A stretch of 27,780 nt of DNA, from IMG/VR virus record IMGVR_UViG_3300017748_000097, positions 1 to 27,780 of that record. The stretch is one strand, 5' to 3'. This stretch comes from a virus. Shown here in pieces: positions 1-6,212 of the stretch. The translations under genes and the position numbers were made by a program. Position 1 is the stretch's first letter; every line of letters starts with the position of its first letter. Under the pieces are notes generated by a model, which worked only from the letters and a program-made list of their open reading frames with translations, was not told the origin of the DNA and made no database searches.

Positions 1-31
1 AAAAAAAGGAGAAAGAGGGGGGTGCCCCCCC
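1..31 (-). terminator. Possible intrinsic terminator of the leftmost operon
   Basis: On the minus strand a run of G (31-25 complement) faces a run of C (22-17 complement) across a very short loop, and it is followed by a pyrimidine-rich tract ending in seven T at the contig edge. This is the layout of an intrinsic terminator, about 30 nt past the stop codon of the last minus-strand gene (59). The loop is tight, so some G-C pairs would have to open. It could also be an assembly-edge artefact. Confidence 0.4.
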
Positions 32-58
32 TATGTGGCCCGCGCACACGGCCTTATA

Positions 59-535
59 CTAGCCAAAAGAGAACCGCTTTCCCTTTTTACTGAGAGACTT
101 TTTCGCCCTTTCAAATAAATCTTTGTCTGCCTTCTCTATTGTTTTACCTTTGGCAAGGAAGGAGTAGATCCGAGCTCTGGCCCACTGGTCTTGTGTTGCC
201 CCTGGTCTGTGTCCTGTTCGCCACGCCGCGAGTCCTTTGTTGTAGACTTCATCAATAATACCCACAGGTATATCTGTTACTCTAGAGACTGCCTTTATGA
301 ACCTTTCACGCGTGGATCCTTTGCCCTCTGTGGTCTCCTCCTGTATGACTTTTCTGATACCACTGGCCGCGATTCTTTTGGTGTATTTTGATTCTCTAGT
401 CTTAGCTCTGGCGTCACCTGGTAAAGGTTTGAAAGATTTCTTTCCTTTCTGTCTCTTTCGGATCTCTGCCTTTCTTTTATCTGCTGTGGATTTACCCAGA
501 CCTGCTGTATATTTTTTGGGGACCTTGGCAGCCAT
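59..535 (-). CDS. Basic DUF5824-like phage protein, function unknown
   Basis: A 158-residue, Lys/Arg-rich protein. The N-terminal half (about 1-65) is highly basic and probably disordered. The C-terminal half holds a segment with GIIDEVYNKGLAAWRTGHRPG followed by TQDQWARARIYSFL, a pattern I associate with the DUF5824-type family found in marine phages and large algal viruses. That assignment is from memory of the pattern. The start ATG overlaps the stop of the preceding 25-codon ORF by one base (TAATG), so translation is probably coupled. It is the last gene of the leftmost operon. The high charge suggests nucleic-acid or virion association, which is inference. Confidence 0.75.
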   Translation of the reverse strand: MAAKVPKKYTAGLGKSTADKRKAEIRKRQKGKKSFKPLPGDARAKTRESKYTKRIAASGIRKVIQEETTEGKGSTRERFIKAVSRVTDIPVGIIDEVYNKGLAAWRTGHRPGATQDQWARARIYSFLAKGKTIEKADKDLFERAKKSLSKKGKRFSFG

Positions 536-612
536 TATTTTTTGCCCTTGCCTTTTGGTTTCTTTGGCTTCATTGTCTTTGGTTTCTTCTTCTTTGTTGT
601 GTGGTATGGCAT
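535..612 (-). CDS. 25-residue Lys/Pro-rich peptide
   Basis: A 25-codon ORF starting MPYHTTKKKKPK and ending KPKGKGKK; about half of its residues are lysine. It starts one base after the stop of the upstream 53-codon ORF, has a purine-rich AGGAA-type ribosome site just upstream, and ends in TAATG shared with the next gene. This chained layout is the main reason to believe it. It could encode a small nucleic-acid-binding peptide, or simply be a coupling leader for the next gene. No family is recognised. Confidence 0.5.
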   Translation of the reverse strand: MPYHTTKKKKPKTMKPKKPKGKGKK

Positions 613-613
613 G

Positions 614-775
614 TCATTTTCCTACTTTCTTTATGGCTTCTCTGTGAGCCTGTGTAAATGTTTTACCACTGGCCATTGCTGTTCTCATGTATGACATGTG
701 AGCTGGTGTGTGGTGTACAGAATGTTTTAATAATGTTGTCTTTTGTTGTATACTTAACTGTTTTTTCTTAGCCAT
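614..775 (-). CDS. 53-residue basic protein of the type found in large DNA viruses
   Basis: A short ORF from ATG at 775 with a good AGGAG site placed over the end of the preceding gene, which it overlaps by 8 nt (ATGGCTAA). The N-terminus is MAKKKQLSIQQK; the C-terminal half reads HTPAHMSYMRTAMASGK then TFTQAHREAIKKVGK. Short proteins with a 'H..HM..MR..M..GKTF.QAH..A.KKVG' pattern occur in algal and marine viruses. I recognise the pattern but know no function. It is basic and probably helical at the C-terminus. Confidence 0.65.
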   Translation of the reverse strand: MAKKKQLSIQQKTTLLKHSVHHTPAHMSYMRTAMASGKTFTQAHREAIKKVGK

Positions 776-1109
776 CTTCTCTCCTAATGATTGAGTTTAC
801 CCATCTGCGGCCAGCATTGCCACCCCATAAAGCCCATGCGATCGCTGCCTTGCTGGTCCTGTCCTGCCTTGCTTTGGCCTCCTTCTCTGATTCACCGTGT
901 CTAGCAAACCAAGCAGACATTAATTTAGCCTGTGGCAAATCTATTTTACCACGTGATAATCTTCTAGCGGTCCTCATGCCAGTACCGGGCTTTCTGTCTT
1001 TACCTGTGCCCTCATAGCTCGCCCTCTGTGCTATGGGTAAACTATTGTTATACTCTATAGCTCTTTGTGCTGTTCGCTGGATGTTCTTTGGCACTGTGTA
1101 AACTGGCAT
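768..1109 (-). CDS. Conserved marine-phage protein with WGGNAGRRW motif
   Basis: A 113-residue protein. It begins MPVYTVPKNIQRTAQRAIEY, has a glycine/arginine-rich middle (GTGKDRKPGTGMRTARRL) and ends with AIAWALWGGNAGRRWVNS. The 'A.AWALWGG.AGR.W' segment recurs in phage proteins, often near structural genes or fused to capsid or portal-type proteins. Function is not known to me. The ATG overlaps the upstream stop by one base (TAATG), with GAGGAG acting as ribosome site inside the upstream gene. It is the second gene of the leftmost operon. Confidence 0.75.
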   Translation of the reverse strand: MPVYTVPKNIQRTAQRAIEYNNSLPIAQRASYEGTGKDRKPGTGMRTARRLSRGKIDLPQAKLMSAWFARHGESEKEAKARQDRTSKAAIAWALWGGNAGRRWVNSIIRREDG

Positions 1110-1486
1110 TAGTTGGACTCCTCTATCTCATTGATTGTGGTTAGTACTGCTGCCACCACAGTTAATAGAGATGGTTTTTTTCTGTGTACAAAAAACTCTG
1201 CACCATCTGACAACCATCTAACCTCCACCACCAAATCATTATTATCATTATACACCATACAATTGGTTAGCTCATTTGTAACCAATATGGAGCTGTTTAA
1301 TTGTTCTAAATTCAATTTAAACACAGCAGCATGAATATAAGGATCAATTTCTTCTCTGGAGTTGATTCCACGGTCCAGAAGCAGATCAATATAGGGGTGT
1401 AGTGCTGATAAATCCATACCAAAACATAACATATTGGTGTAATTTACTCTATTTCTGTGTTTTTTTATCTCTATGAGCTCGACCAC
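1109..1486 (-). CDS. Acidic protein of unknown function, first gene of leftmost operon
   Basis: A 125-residue ORF with a GTG start at 1486, beginning MVELIEIKKHRNRVNY. It is acidic overall, in contrast to the basic proteins downstream, with a mixed alpha/beta pattern and a hydrophobic C-terminal stretch (SLLTVVAAVLTTI, about 106-118). No recognised motif. The GTG lies inside a small dyad (CTCGAC, three bases, GTCGAG; 1479-1494) and immediately downstream of a 13-bp inverted repeat, so its translation or transcription may be controlled by these structures. A downstream start at one of the internal methionines (about residue 19 or 24) cannot be excluded. Confidence 0.65.
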   Translation of the reverse strand: MVELIEIKKHRNRVNYTNMLCFGMDLSALHPYIDLLLDRGINSREEIDPYIHAAVFKLNLEQLNSSILVTNELTNCMVYNDNNDLVVEVRWLSDGAEFFVHRKKPSLLTVVAAVLTTINEIEESN

Positions 1487-1490
1487 GTCG

Positions 1491-1536
1491 AGAGCTTACA
1501 CTAAATTACAGAAGGTTTTGAGCTAGTGTAAGCTCT
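1491..1536. repeat. Perfect 13-bp inverted repeat upstream of gene at 1486
   Basis: AGAGCTTACACTA at 1491-1503 is matched by its exact reverse complement TAGTGTAAGCTCT at 1524-1536, with a 20-base spacer. It sits 4 bases upstream of the GTG start of the leftmost operon. It could be a repressor-binding site or an mRNA hairpin that controls initiation. There is no T-tract on the minus strand, which argues against a terminator. Confidence 0.8.
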
Positions 1537-1729
1537 ATTCACCCCTATCTATGGAAGATATAGAGATTATTTTTTACAATTACACTAAAAACCTAAAAAA
1601 ACTTTTTAAATAAAAAGTGAATATATAAAAAATGTTTTTTACTATTTTCGCAGAATCAGCACCCAGAAACAACAAAAGCCCCCATCAGGAGGCTATTGTA
1701 CTCAATACAGAAGGTAAAAATCTTCTGTA
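1507..1729. repeat. Three CTTCTGTA-core repeats (iteron/operator-like)
   Basis: TACAGAAGG occurs at 1507-1515 and 1706-1714, and the inverted core CTTCTGTA at 1722-1729. The copies at 1495-1515 (minus strand) and 1721-1741 (plus strand) share an extended CTTCTGTAATTTANTGTAA with a single variable base. The second and third copies face each other to form an 8-bp hairpin. Repeated sites of this kind suit a DNA-binding regulator or an origin-binding protein; which one is unknown. Confidence 0.6.
1670..1694 (-). terminator. Intrinsic terminator in the regulatory region
   Basis: On the minus strand AGCCTCC (1694-1688) pairs with GGGGGCT (1683-1677) using one G-U pair and a 4-base loop, followed by TTTTGTTGTTT. 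It lies downstream of another terminator with no ORF between, so it may end a short RNA initiated around 1740-1760 or act as a second barrier to read-through. Confidence 0.6.
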
Positions 1730-1751
1730 ATTTACTGTAATCTGTATTTAA

Positions 1752-1771
1752 AAAGTATGCTATTTTGTGAA
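1752..1771 (+). promoter_or_regulatory. Shared 20-nt element, copy 1
   Basis: AAAGTATGCTATTTTGTGAA on the plus strand matches the reverse complement of 6113-6131 (AAAGTATGCTATTTGTGAA) apart from one inserted T. In both places a TTTACT lies 18-19 bases upstream of the internal TATGCT. This could be -35/-10 spacing, or the whole element could be an operator. It lies outside any gene. Confidence 0.5.
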
Positions 1772-1810
1772 AAATAAATCTATTTTGTTGATAGATATAG
1801 ATCGATATGT

Positions 1811-1839
1811 AAAAAAAAACCCCAGAAGTTAATCTGAGG
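1811..1839 (-). terminator. Intrinsic terminator of the replication operon
   Basis: On the minus strand CCTCAGA (1839-1833) pairs with TCTGGGG (1826-1820) with one G-U wobble around a 6-base loop, then nine T. It lies about 75 nt past the stop codon of the exonuclease gene, the last gene of the replication operon. The layout is classical, so confidence is high. Confidence 0.85.
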
Positions 1840-1914
1840 TATCTGTTTTATTTATGCTGGTACAGATCGCCAGTGCCTAAATGGCTAGCACTTTCACAAT
1901 TATCTATCAACCAT

Positions 1915-2547
1915 TTACAATGTATCTGATGATAAATACACGCGCAAATGATATTTAAACTTCCACCACAGCCGCTGCCATATTGTAGATCTGGAGAGCA
2001 GATTATAGATATATATTGTATCCTGTGTATCTTGCAATGCTGTGTGATTATTGGCCAGTGACATACCCAGAAAGCGCCGCGTGTTATCCAGTGACATACT
2101 ATGCAGGCCCAGTGGGATCAGGTGCTCATTTACCAGTGTCATGACGTCGATCATTCTTAGTCTTTTGAGATGGTAACCATACTGCTCTAATGCCACTCTA
2201 ATAAATGACATATCGAAACCAGGATTGTACCCTACAAAGCACATGTCTTTTTGTCGCATTTTCTGGGCTATCATCTGGATCGCGTCCTCCATTTCCCATG
2301 CTCCATCCCACTTGGCTTTACAATAGCCATTTATCTCCAAAGCCTTTGGATCTGCTGCCTCTATATTTTGAGGGTGTATAAGAGCTGCCCATCTGTCTAT
2401 ACATTTACCGCCATCATAGGTAATCATACAGATAGATATAATCTCATGTTGTCTAGGGTTGAGTCCTGTGGTTTCACAATCTACAAATAAATACTTCATA
2501 GAGGATAAAATAAAATGACTCTGTGGCACTGTCACTACAGAGTCCAT
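1915..2547 (-). CDS. DnaQ-family 3'-5' exonuclease (DEDDh)
   Basis: A 210-residue protein with all three exonuclease motifs: ExoI VDCETTG (D23, E25), ExoII GYNPGFDMSFI (D112) and ExoIII NHTALQD (H168, D173). The histidine makes it DEDDh-type, like the proofreading epsilon subunit of DNA polymerase III. The substrate should be DNA or RNA 3' ends with two metal ions. No polymerase domain or polymerase gene is present in the window, so it may proofread for, or compete with, the host polymerase, or trim recombination intermediates. Start at 2547 is chosen for spacing to the upstream gene; Met17 (2499) just before the ExoI strand is an alternative. It is the last gene of the replication operon. 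Confidence 0.9.
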   Translation of the reverse strand: MDSVVTVPQSHFILSSMKYLFVDCETTGLNPRQHEIISICMITYDGGKCIDRWAALIHPQNIEAADPKALEINGYCKAKWDGAWEMEDAIQMIAQKMRQKDMCFVGYNPGFDMSFIRVALEQYGYHLKRLRMIDVMTLVNEHLIPLGLHSMSLDNTRRFLGMSLANNHTALQDTQDTIYIYNLLSRSTIWQRLWWKFKYHLRVYLSSDTL

Positions 2548-2563
2548 TTATCGACCTGTTTAT

Positions 2564-2797
2564 TTATCGCCAGATTATTGGATTATCTTGGATCGCTTGC
2601 TTTACTATTCTGTGGACTGGTACACCCTCATACCTGGCAATGCTCTTGCATACTATCAAAACAGTATCTAATCTTGGTTGCTGGCCTTTGGTCCATCTTT
2701 GTATGCTGCCCTCTGATAGATTGGCTCTTTTGATGAGCCATGCCTGTGATTTACCCATCTTCTCTAGTTTGTACTCTACCCACTGGCCAAAGTTCAT
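2564..2797 (-). CDS. Small helix-turn-helix protein (HTH paralogue A)
   Basis: A 77-residue, helical protein. It begins MNFGQWVEYKLEKMGKSQAW, followed by LIKRANLSEGSIQRWTKGQ, which reads as a Cro/CI-type helix-turn-helix with recognition helix around SEGSIQRW (about 29-36). The length suits a stand-alone phage regulator. Its ATG overlaps the helicase stop (ATGA). It resembles the proteins at 26336-26581 (MNFGEW start) and 5336-5593, giving three small HTH proteins in one genome. A role as repressor, Cro-like switch or plasmid-type copy control is inference. Confidence 0.8.
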   Translation of the reverse strand: MNFGQWVEYKLEKMGKSQAWLIKRANLSEGSIQRWTKGQQPRLDTVLIVCKSIARYEGVPVHRIVKQAIQDNPIIWR

Positions 2798-4065
2798 CTT
2801 TTCACCCAGCGCCTTTGGTTCTTTTCTACCTTCTGAACATATCCCAGCTCTTTACAAATCTGGGCGATTCTTTTGCTGTTTCCTGTGTGCTGTTGGCTTA
2901 TAGGTAAATCTAGATGGTCCATTATTTCAGTGGTACTTTTACCACCTGTAACCAAATGCTCCAGCACTTTTGGAGACCACGGATCATCTATCATAAATCT
3001 ACCCATCTGATAGCTCTCTAGATCATCTCTCAGTTTTTTGGTGTCTAGGTGCCAGGGCTCACCAGATTTGTATCTATGTACAGCCTCTGCCCATAACTGA
3101 TCTCTATTCTGTTTGATGTAATCTATATCAATACTATGATTGTGTTTTATCAGTATTGGCCAGATCCGCCGCTCCGGCCCATCTGATAGTATGTTTACAT
3201 TGTTTGCAGATAGAGCGATCACTGTCCTTCTGGGCCTGTGTTTGGGAAATTTACCATAGTTGGCAGTGTACCGATCCCATGCGCCTGTAATAAATGCCTT
3301 GAATGACTCCGCTGATTTACCTTGTAGGCTGGCCATCTCTGCCAGCTCCCATATCCACACTCCAGATTGATGTATAGCCATATACCCTCTTTTGCTGCCT
3401 ATATCTAAATTGGAATTGGAGAAGTATTCTTCACCTGCCAAAGCCTTTAAAGAGAATCCTTTTCCAACACCTTTGGCCACTGATATCAGAGCTATACAAG
3501 TATGCACTTCACACCCTGGATCCATTATTCTGGCCACTGCGCTAATGAGCCATCTGGAGCTCATAGCCTGCACCAGATCACTGTAATTTGCTTCAAAATC
3601 TGCACAATACTTATCAATCAATAGATTGTCTATACGTGGTTTTTTATCCCACTGCAAACCATCTAGATAATCTCTAATGGGCTCAAATTGGTTTTCCATT
3701 GCTGCTGCTGTGACGCCACTTTTGATGGCACCATCTTTGACTCTCATTCGGTATTTTTCCAAATAGATTCCGACTCTCTCAATGTCGACCTCTTCAAAAG
3801 GAACACCTTTCCATAACAGTTTATCACTGTGTGGATTATACCCCAGTGTAGCAAACTCGGTATCATTTTGGAGTATGGTTTGTAGGTTTGTTCTGGTGTC
3901 GTATGGGATAGGCATGCATACCTTCCCACTGTTGGTGATCTTGAATTGGGTTTTATCCAACAGATCCCACACTGCTGGATCTACTCCTTCTGGGCAATGG
4001 TCTTCTGTGATCTCTACTCCAAAATGAGCTTGTGCCAGTTTGATTAGGTTATCTTTATCCTTCAT
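2794..4065 (-). CDS. VapE/D5-like replicative helicase with atypical P-loop
   Basis: A 423-residue protein resembling the virulence-associated E / D5-like helicase family. The family's entry signature is seen at 129-150 (PIRDYLDGLQWDKKPRI). An ATPase domain follows, with a Walker A region at 195-203 (SVAKGVGKG, K202), a Walker B-like WIWELAEM (237-244) and an arginine-finger-type DGPERRIWPI (295-304). Residues 340-423 form a C-terminal helical, winged-helix-like region. The P-loop departs from GxxxxGK[S/T]: the first Gly and the Ser/Thr after Lys are both replaced. The gene follows the primase with a one-base overlap (TAATG), as expected for a primase-helicase pair loading at the phage origin. 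Confidence 0.88.
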   Translation of the reverse strand: MKDKDNLIKLAQAHFGVEITEDHCPEGVDPAVWDLLDKTQFKITNSGKVCMPIPYDTRTNLQTILQNDTEFATLGYNPHSDKLLWKGVPFEEVDIERVGIYLEKYRMRVKDGAIKSGVTAAAMENQFEPIRDYLDGLQWDKKPRIDNLLIDKYCADFEANYSDLVQAMSSRWLISAVARIMDPGCEVHTCIALISVAKGVGKGFSLKALAGEEYFSNSNLDIGSKRGYMAIHQSGVWIWELAEMASLQGKSAESFKAFITGAWDRYTANYGKFPKHRPRRTVIALSANNVNILSDGPERRIWPILIKHNHSIDIDYIKQNRDQLWAEAVHRYKSGEPWHLDTKKLRDDLESYQMGRFMIDDPWSPKVLEHLVTGGKSTTEIMDHLDLPISQQHTGNSKRIAQICKELGYVQKVEKNQRRWVKR

Positions 4066-4940
4066 TACTCACCTACCAAGGCAGATAGAGGACCCCACCA
4101 ACCGCAGCTTTCTAAGTGGTTGCATTTTGGCCATCTCTGACTGTTTGGCATTGCCAGATCGATGGAAAAAAATACATCAGGTCTACCACAGGAGGGACAG
4201 ATTATATTTTTGGCGCTATTGTTTACAACCTTGGCACCCAATTGATCTGCTATCATCCCTCTAAATCCACTGTCTAACACTGCATCATCTAATCTAACTT
4301 TGCCAGTCTTTGGCATTGGCTTTGCTTTGTATACTGGTTTTTTTATCTCCACATGGCTGTAATCAAGATTTAGCAGTGGTTTGTCATCCCAGCTCACAGC
4401 AGTATGATTAAACTTTGATCGACGTGGATCCCACTCATCCAGTGCTGGATCTGACAGTGGTATTGCATATCTATAATATATTCGAGCTACATCTTTTAGC
4501 GCCTTTGGATCTGGCTCACCACGTCCCACCACAGAGTCCCAGTATTCTTTACCGGCAATGCTGGCCCGATCCCAATCTTTGGCGGGTATTGGTGTCTCTA
4601 GTGGTATGATGATTCTGTATTTATGATGCTGTGGTTTATGGCTAAATGATGTATGGCAGATGACCACACAATCTGCAAACAGACGCCAGGAGCTAACCGG
4701 AGCTACTCCATCATCTATATCATAGACCAGAAAGCCGATCTCTTTTGCATTGGCGCCACTTCTGGTGCCCTCGAAAATAGTAGGAGACCACAGAGGGATC
4801 GAGTCTTTGCTGGTGACTCCGTCTAGTGGTCTAGTGAGTGATTCAATAATGCAGTCAAGTGGTCTTTCTATGGTCTGTGGTTGATTGTCTTTTGTGTGTT
4901 TAAATAGTGATAATTTCATGTTTGGGTTGAATTTAGCCAT
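4065..4940 (-). CDS. AEP-type DNA primase with C-terminal zinc finger
   Basis: A 291-residue protein with the archaeo-eukaryotic primase pattern: hhDhD motif LVYDIDDG (D74, D76), an S-x-H motif SFSHKP (H101) before a hydrophobic strand, and a later acidic/arginine motif KDVARIYY (about 149-156). The C-terminus has a CPxC...C...C zinc knuckle (C248, C251, C273, C279). The role is probably primer synthesis for phage replication with the helicase just downstream. Start at 4940 is chosen because GGAGG lies 4 bases upstream and the ATG overlaps the RusA stop by 8 nt (ATGGCTAA); the frame stays open further upstream without a good ribosome site. Confidence 0.85.
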   Translation of the reverse strand: MAKFNPNMKLSLFKHTKDNQPQTIERPLDCIIESLTRPLDGVTSKDSIPLWSPTIFEGTRSGANAKEIGFLVYDIDDGVAPVSSWRLFADCVVICHTSFSHKPQHHKYRIIIPLETPIPAKDWDRASIAGKEYWDSVVGRGEPDPKALKDVARIYYRYAIPLSDPALDEWDPRRSKFNHTAVSWDDKPLLNLDYSHVEIKKPVYKAKPMPKTGKVRLDDAVLDSGFRGMIADQLGAKVVNNSAKNIICPSCGRPDVFFSIDLAMPNSQRWPKCNHLESCGWWGPLSALVGE

Positions 4941-5358
4941 TAGGCCTCCAGATGGATAATGTGAAAAGTGTGTGTGGATCTTCTGTGTGTGCAGCATAGA
5001 GATCCATATGTTGGTAGCCTGTGAGGGGCTGTATGGTGGTTATTAAATTGTCATCTGGTATCAGATTGGCTGATACAATACCATCTAACAACATTTTAAT
5101 TAAATTGTCTAAATCAGGTTTCGTGGTCTTTGGCACCTGTGGCCCTTTTCCGAGTCTCTTTGGTCTGTGGTGGATAAATACACATTGCAGCAGTACTGGC
5201 TCTGTGGTGGCGATGGGTTTACCGTCCAGAAGTGCCACCAATGATTTTAGGTACACTCTAGACTTTGGAGGGGTATACATGCCATGCCTACCCCTCCTTG
5301 GTCTACCCATCGCCACTGGAGGCAATGCCACTTTTTTAGTGTATGTTTTGATCCACAT
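4933..5358 (-). CDS. rusA: RusA-family Holliday junction resolvase
   Basis: A 141-residue protein with the RusA signature KPDLDNLIKMLLDGI (D82, D84) followed by ANLIPDDNLI (D102/D103), the acidic residues that bind metal at the dimer active site. The basic N-terminal loop (MGRPRRGRHGMYTP) is typical. It should resolve branched recombination or replication intermediates before packaging. The length fits the family. It overlaps the upstream HTH gene by 23 nt and the downstream primase by 8 nt, which places it firmly in the replication operon. Confidence 0.92.
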   Translation of the reverse strand: MWIKTYTKKVALPPVAMGRPRRGRHGMYTPPKSRVYLKSLVALLDGKPIATTEPVLLQCVFIHHRPKRLGKGPQVPKTTKPDLDNLIKMLLDGIVSANLIPDDNLITTIQPLTGYQHMDLYAAHTEDPHTLFTLSIWRPNG

Positions 5359-5593
5359 TTTTAACCATCAGAGCATCAGCACAGATTAATCCAGATACGT
5401 GTACATATTGATCTACTGCCTCTTTGGGGTGTAGTATCTGACACAGCAGATAGAGACTCGCGACCTTTGGCACAGATTGACCTGCTAGCCATTTATCTAC
5501 TGATCCTTTTGTCAATGTGAGCTCTTTGGCCAGTTTGGCTCGGCTATAAGGTGAAATTTTTAATGATTCAATTAACCAACTTCTAAACAACAT
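5336..5593 (-). CDS. Small helix-turn-helix protein (HTH paralogue B)
   Basis: An 85-residue protein beginning MLFRSWLIESLKISPYSRAK, then LAKELTLTKGSVDKWLAGQ, a Cro/CI-type HTH with recognition helix near TKGSVDKW. It shares the 'F..W' N-terminal feature and HTH spacing with the proteins at 2564 and 26336. It has a strong ribosome site (GGAGG, 5 bases before ATG) that lies inside the last codons of the upstream gene. The C-terminus (about 55-85) is not conserved between the three. A regulatory role is likely; the target is unknown. Confidence 0.75.
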   Translation of the reverse strand: MLFRSWLIESLKISPYSRAKLAKELTLTKGSVDKWLAGQSVPKVASLYLLCQILHPKEAVDQYVHVSGLICADALMVKNVDQNIH

Positions 5594-5788
5594 TTATACC
5601 TCCTTTTCATGGTGTTTTTGTATGTATTCTTTTGCATTTTCTAGAGTGTAAAATACCCCAGATAAAATGCCATTGCTTTTATGTATTGTAGCTCGATAGT
5701 GCCACATGCCTTTGGTATACCACTTCATAATATAATTTTTCGATGATCCCATATAGACTGGTATTGTCTCTGGTTTAGTTGTCTTCAT
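5594..5788 (-). CDS. 64-residue unknown protein
   Basis: A small protein rich in aromatic and basic residues (MKWYTKGMWHYRATIHKSNG), ending in an amphipathic helix (LENAKEYIQKHHEKEV). The pattern of two or three beta strands and one helix resembles small phage host-takeover or AP2-like folds, but no motif is diagnostic. It has a GGAGG ribosome site, overlaps the upstream 37-residue ORF by ATGA, and is followed directly by the HTH gene. Confidence 0.65.
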   Translation of the reverse strand: MKTTKPETIPVYMGSSKNYIMKWYTKGMWHYRATIHKSNGILSGVFYTLENAKEYIQKHHEKEV

Positions 5789-5898
5789 ACAACCTCCATA
5801 AAATGATTGGCCCAGTGGGAAAAATAATACAGTGCCACATATGCTGCCACAATGCCAGCAGACAAAATCAATAGAACAGTGTTTGAATCGTCTTTCAC
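5785..5898 (-). CDS. 37-residue single-pass membrane peptide
   Basis: A GTG-start ORF (VKDDSNTVLL...) with one hydrophobic helix (VLLILSAGIVAAYVALYYF, about residues 8-26) preceded by a charged N-terminus. Its start overlaps the upstream stop (GTGA) and its stop overlaps the next start (ATGA). A GAGAGG site lies 7-8 bases before the GTG. These tight couplings support it despite its size. Early phage membrane peptides can serve in superinfection exclusion, inhibition of host functions or lysis timing; which applies here is unknown. Confidence 0.6.
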   Translation of the reverse strand: MKDDSNTVLLILSAGIVAAYVALYYFSHWANHFMEVV

Positions 5899-6077
5899 TG
5901 GTTCACCTCTCTGGCAAATTCTGAAAAGGCTTGTCTGATTATCTGGTCATATTCTGCACTTTGAGCCTTATATGATTTCAGCAGCTCTCTAACTTTGGCC
6001 CTGCCATGTGTGCATATGGCTTTTCTGATGATTACACGAGCTACATTTTTGAGCTCTTCTTTTGTTGAATCTTCCAT
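5895..6077 (-). CDS. 60-residue helical unknown protein, first gene of replication operon
   Basis: Start at 6077 is preferred because GGAGGT lies 3 bases upstream; an upstream in-frame ATG at 6110 has no such site. The protein (MEDSTKEELKNVARVIIRKA...) is predicted helical, with mixed charge and one cysteine. No family is recognised. It is the first gene after the divergent intergenic region and probably among the first transcribed. It overlaps the following membrane-peptide ORF by 4 nt. Confidence 0.65.
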   Translation of the reverse strand: MEDSTKEELKNVARVIIRKAICTHGRAKVRELLKSYKAQSAEYDQIIRQAFSEFAREVNQ

Positions 6078-6110
6078 TTTACCTCCAGAAAGATTAGACT
6101 TGATTGTCAT

Positions 6111-6212
6111 AATTCACAAATAGCATACTTTGGTGTGTATTGGCAAGTAAAGATTATTTGTGGCACTATTCATAATTTATTGATTTACCCTATCTGCAAG
6201 ATATGATCGGCA
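6111..6212. promoter_or_regulatory. Divergent intergenic region with shared 19-nt element (copy 2)
   Basis: A 102-bp AT-rich gap between the replication operon (minus) and the only sizeable plus-strand gene. It holds TTCACAAATAGCATACTTT at 6113-6131, the near-exact counterpart of 1752-1771. Read on the minus strand, TTTACT and TATGCT are spaced by 18 bases and point toward the replication operon, which suits an early promoter, but the match to consensus is only partial. No clear promoter was seen for the plus-strand gene. Confidence 0.5.

Larger units (their letters stand above)
1487..1914. other. 428-bp non-coding regulatory region
   Basis: No convincing ORF. The region is very AT-rich and lies between the end of the replication operon and the start of the leftmost operon, both on the minus strand. 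It holds two minus-strand terminator hairpins (1811-1839, 1670-1694), an 8-bp hairpin (1706-1729), a perfect 13-bp inverted repeat (1491-1503 with 1524-1536), three copies of a CTTCTGTA core and a 20-nt element shared with the only divergent intergenic region (6113-6131). It probably carries the promoter and operators of the leftmost operon, and a replication origin is possible. No promoter boxes are clear enough to call. Confidence 0.7.

Noticed and set aside
17-31. G6/C7 palindrome at the left edge as telomere or cos end
   Set aside because: No matching sequence at the right end; position and T-tract fit a terminator better.
1491-1741. CTTCTGTA repeats as a CRISPR array
   Set aside because: Only three short copies in mixed orientation with unequal spacing and no spacer-like organisation.
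2523-2903. 126-codon plus-strand ORF opposite the HTH and helicase genes
   Set aside because: Cys/Phe/Leu-rich shadow frame; the minus strand has a clear HTH and helicase end with ATGA coupling.
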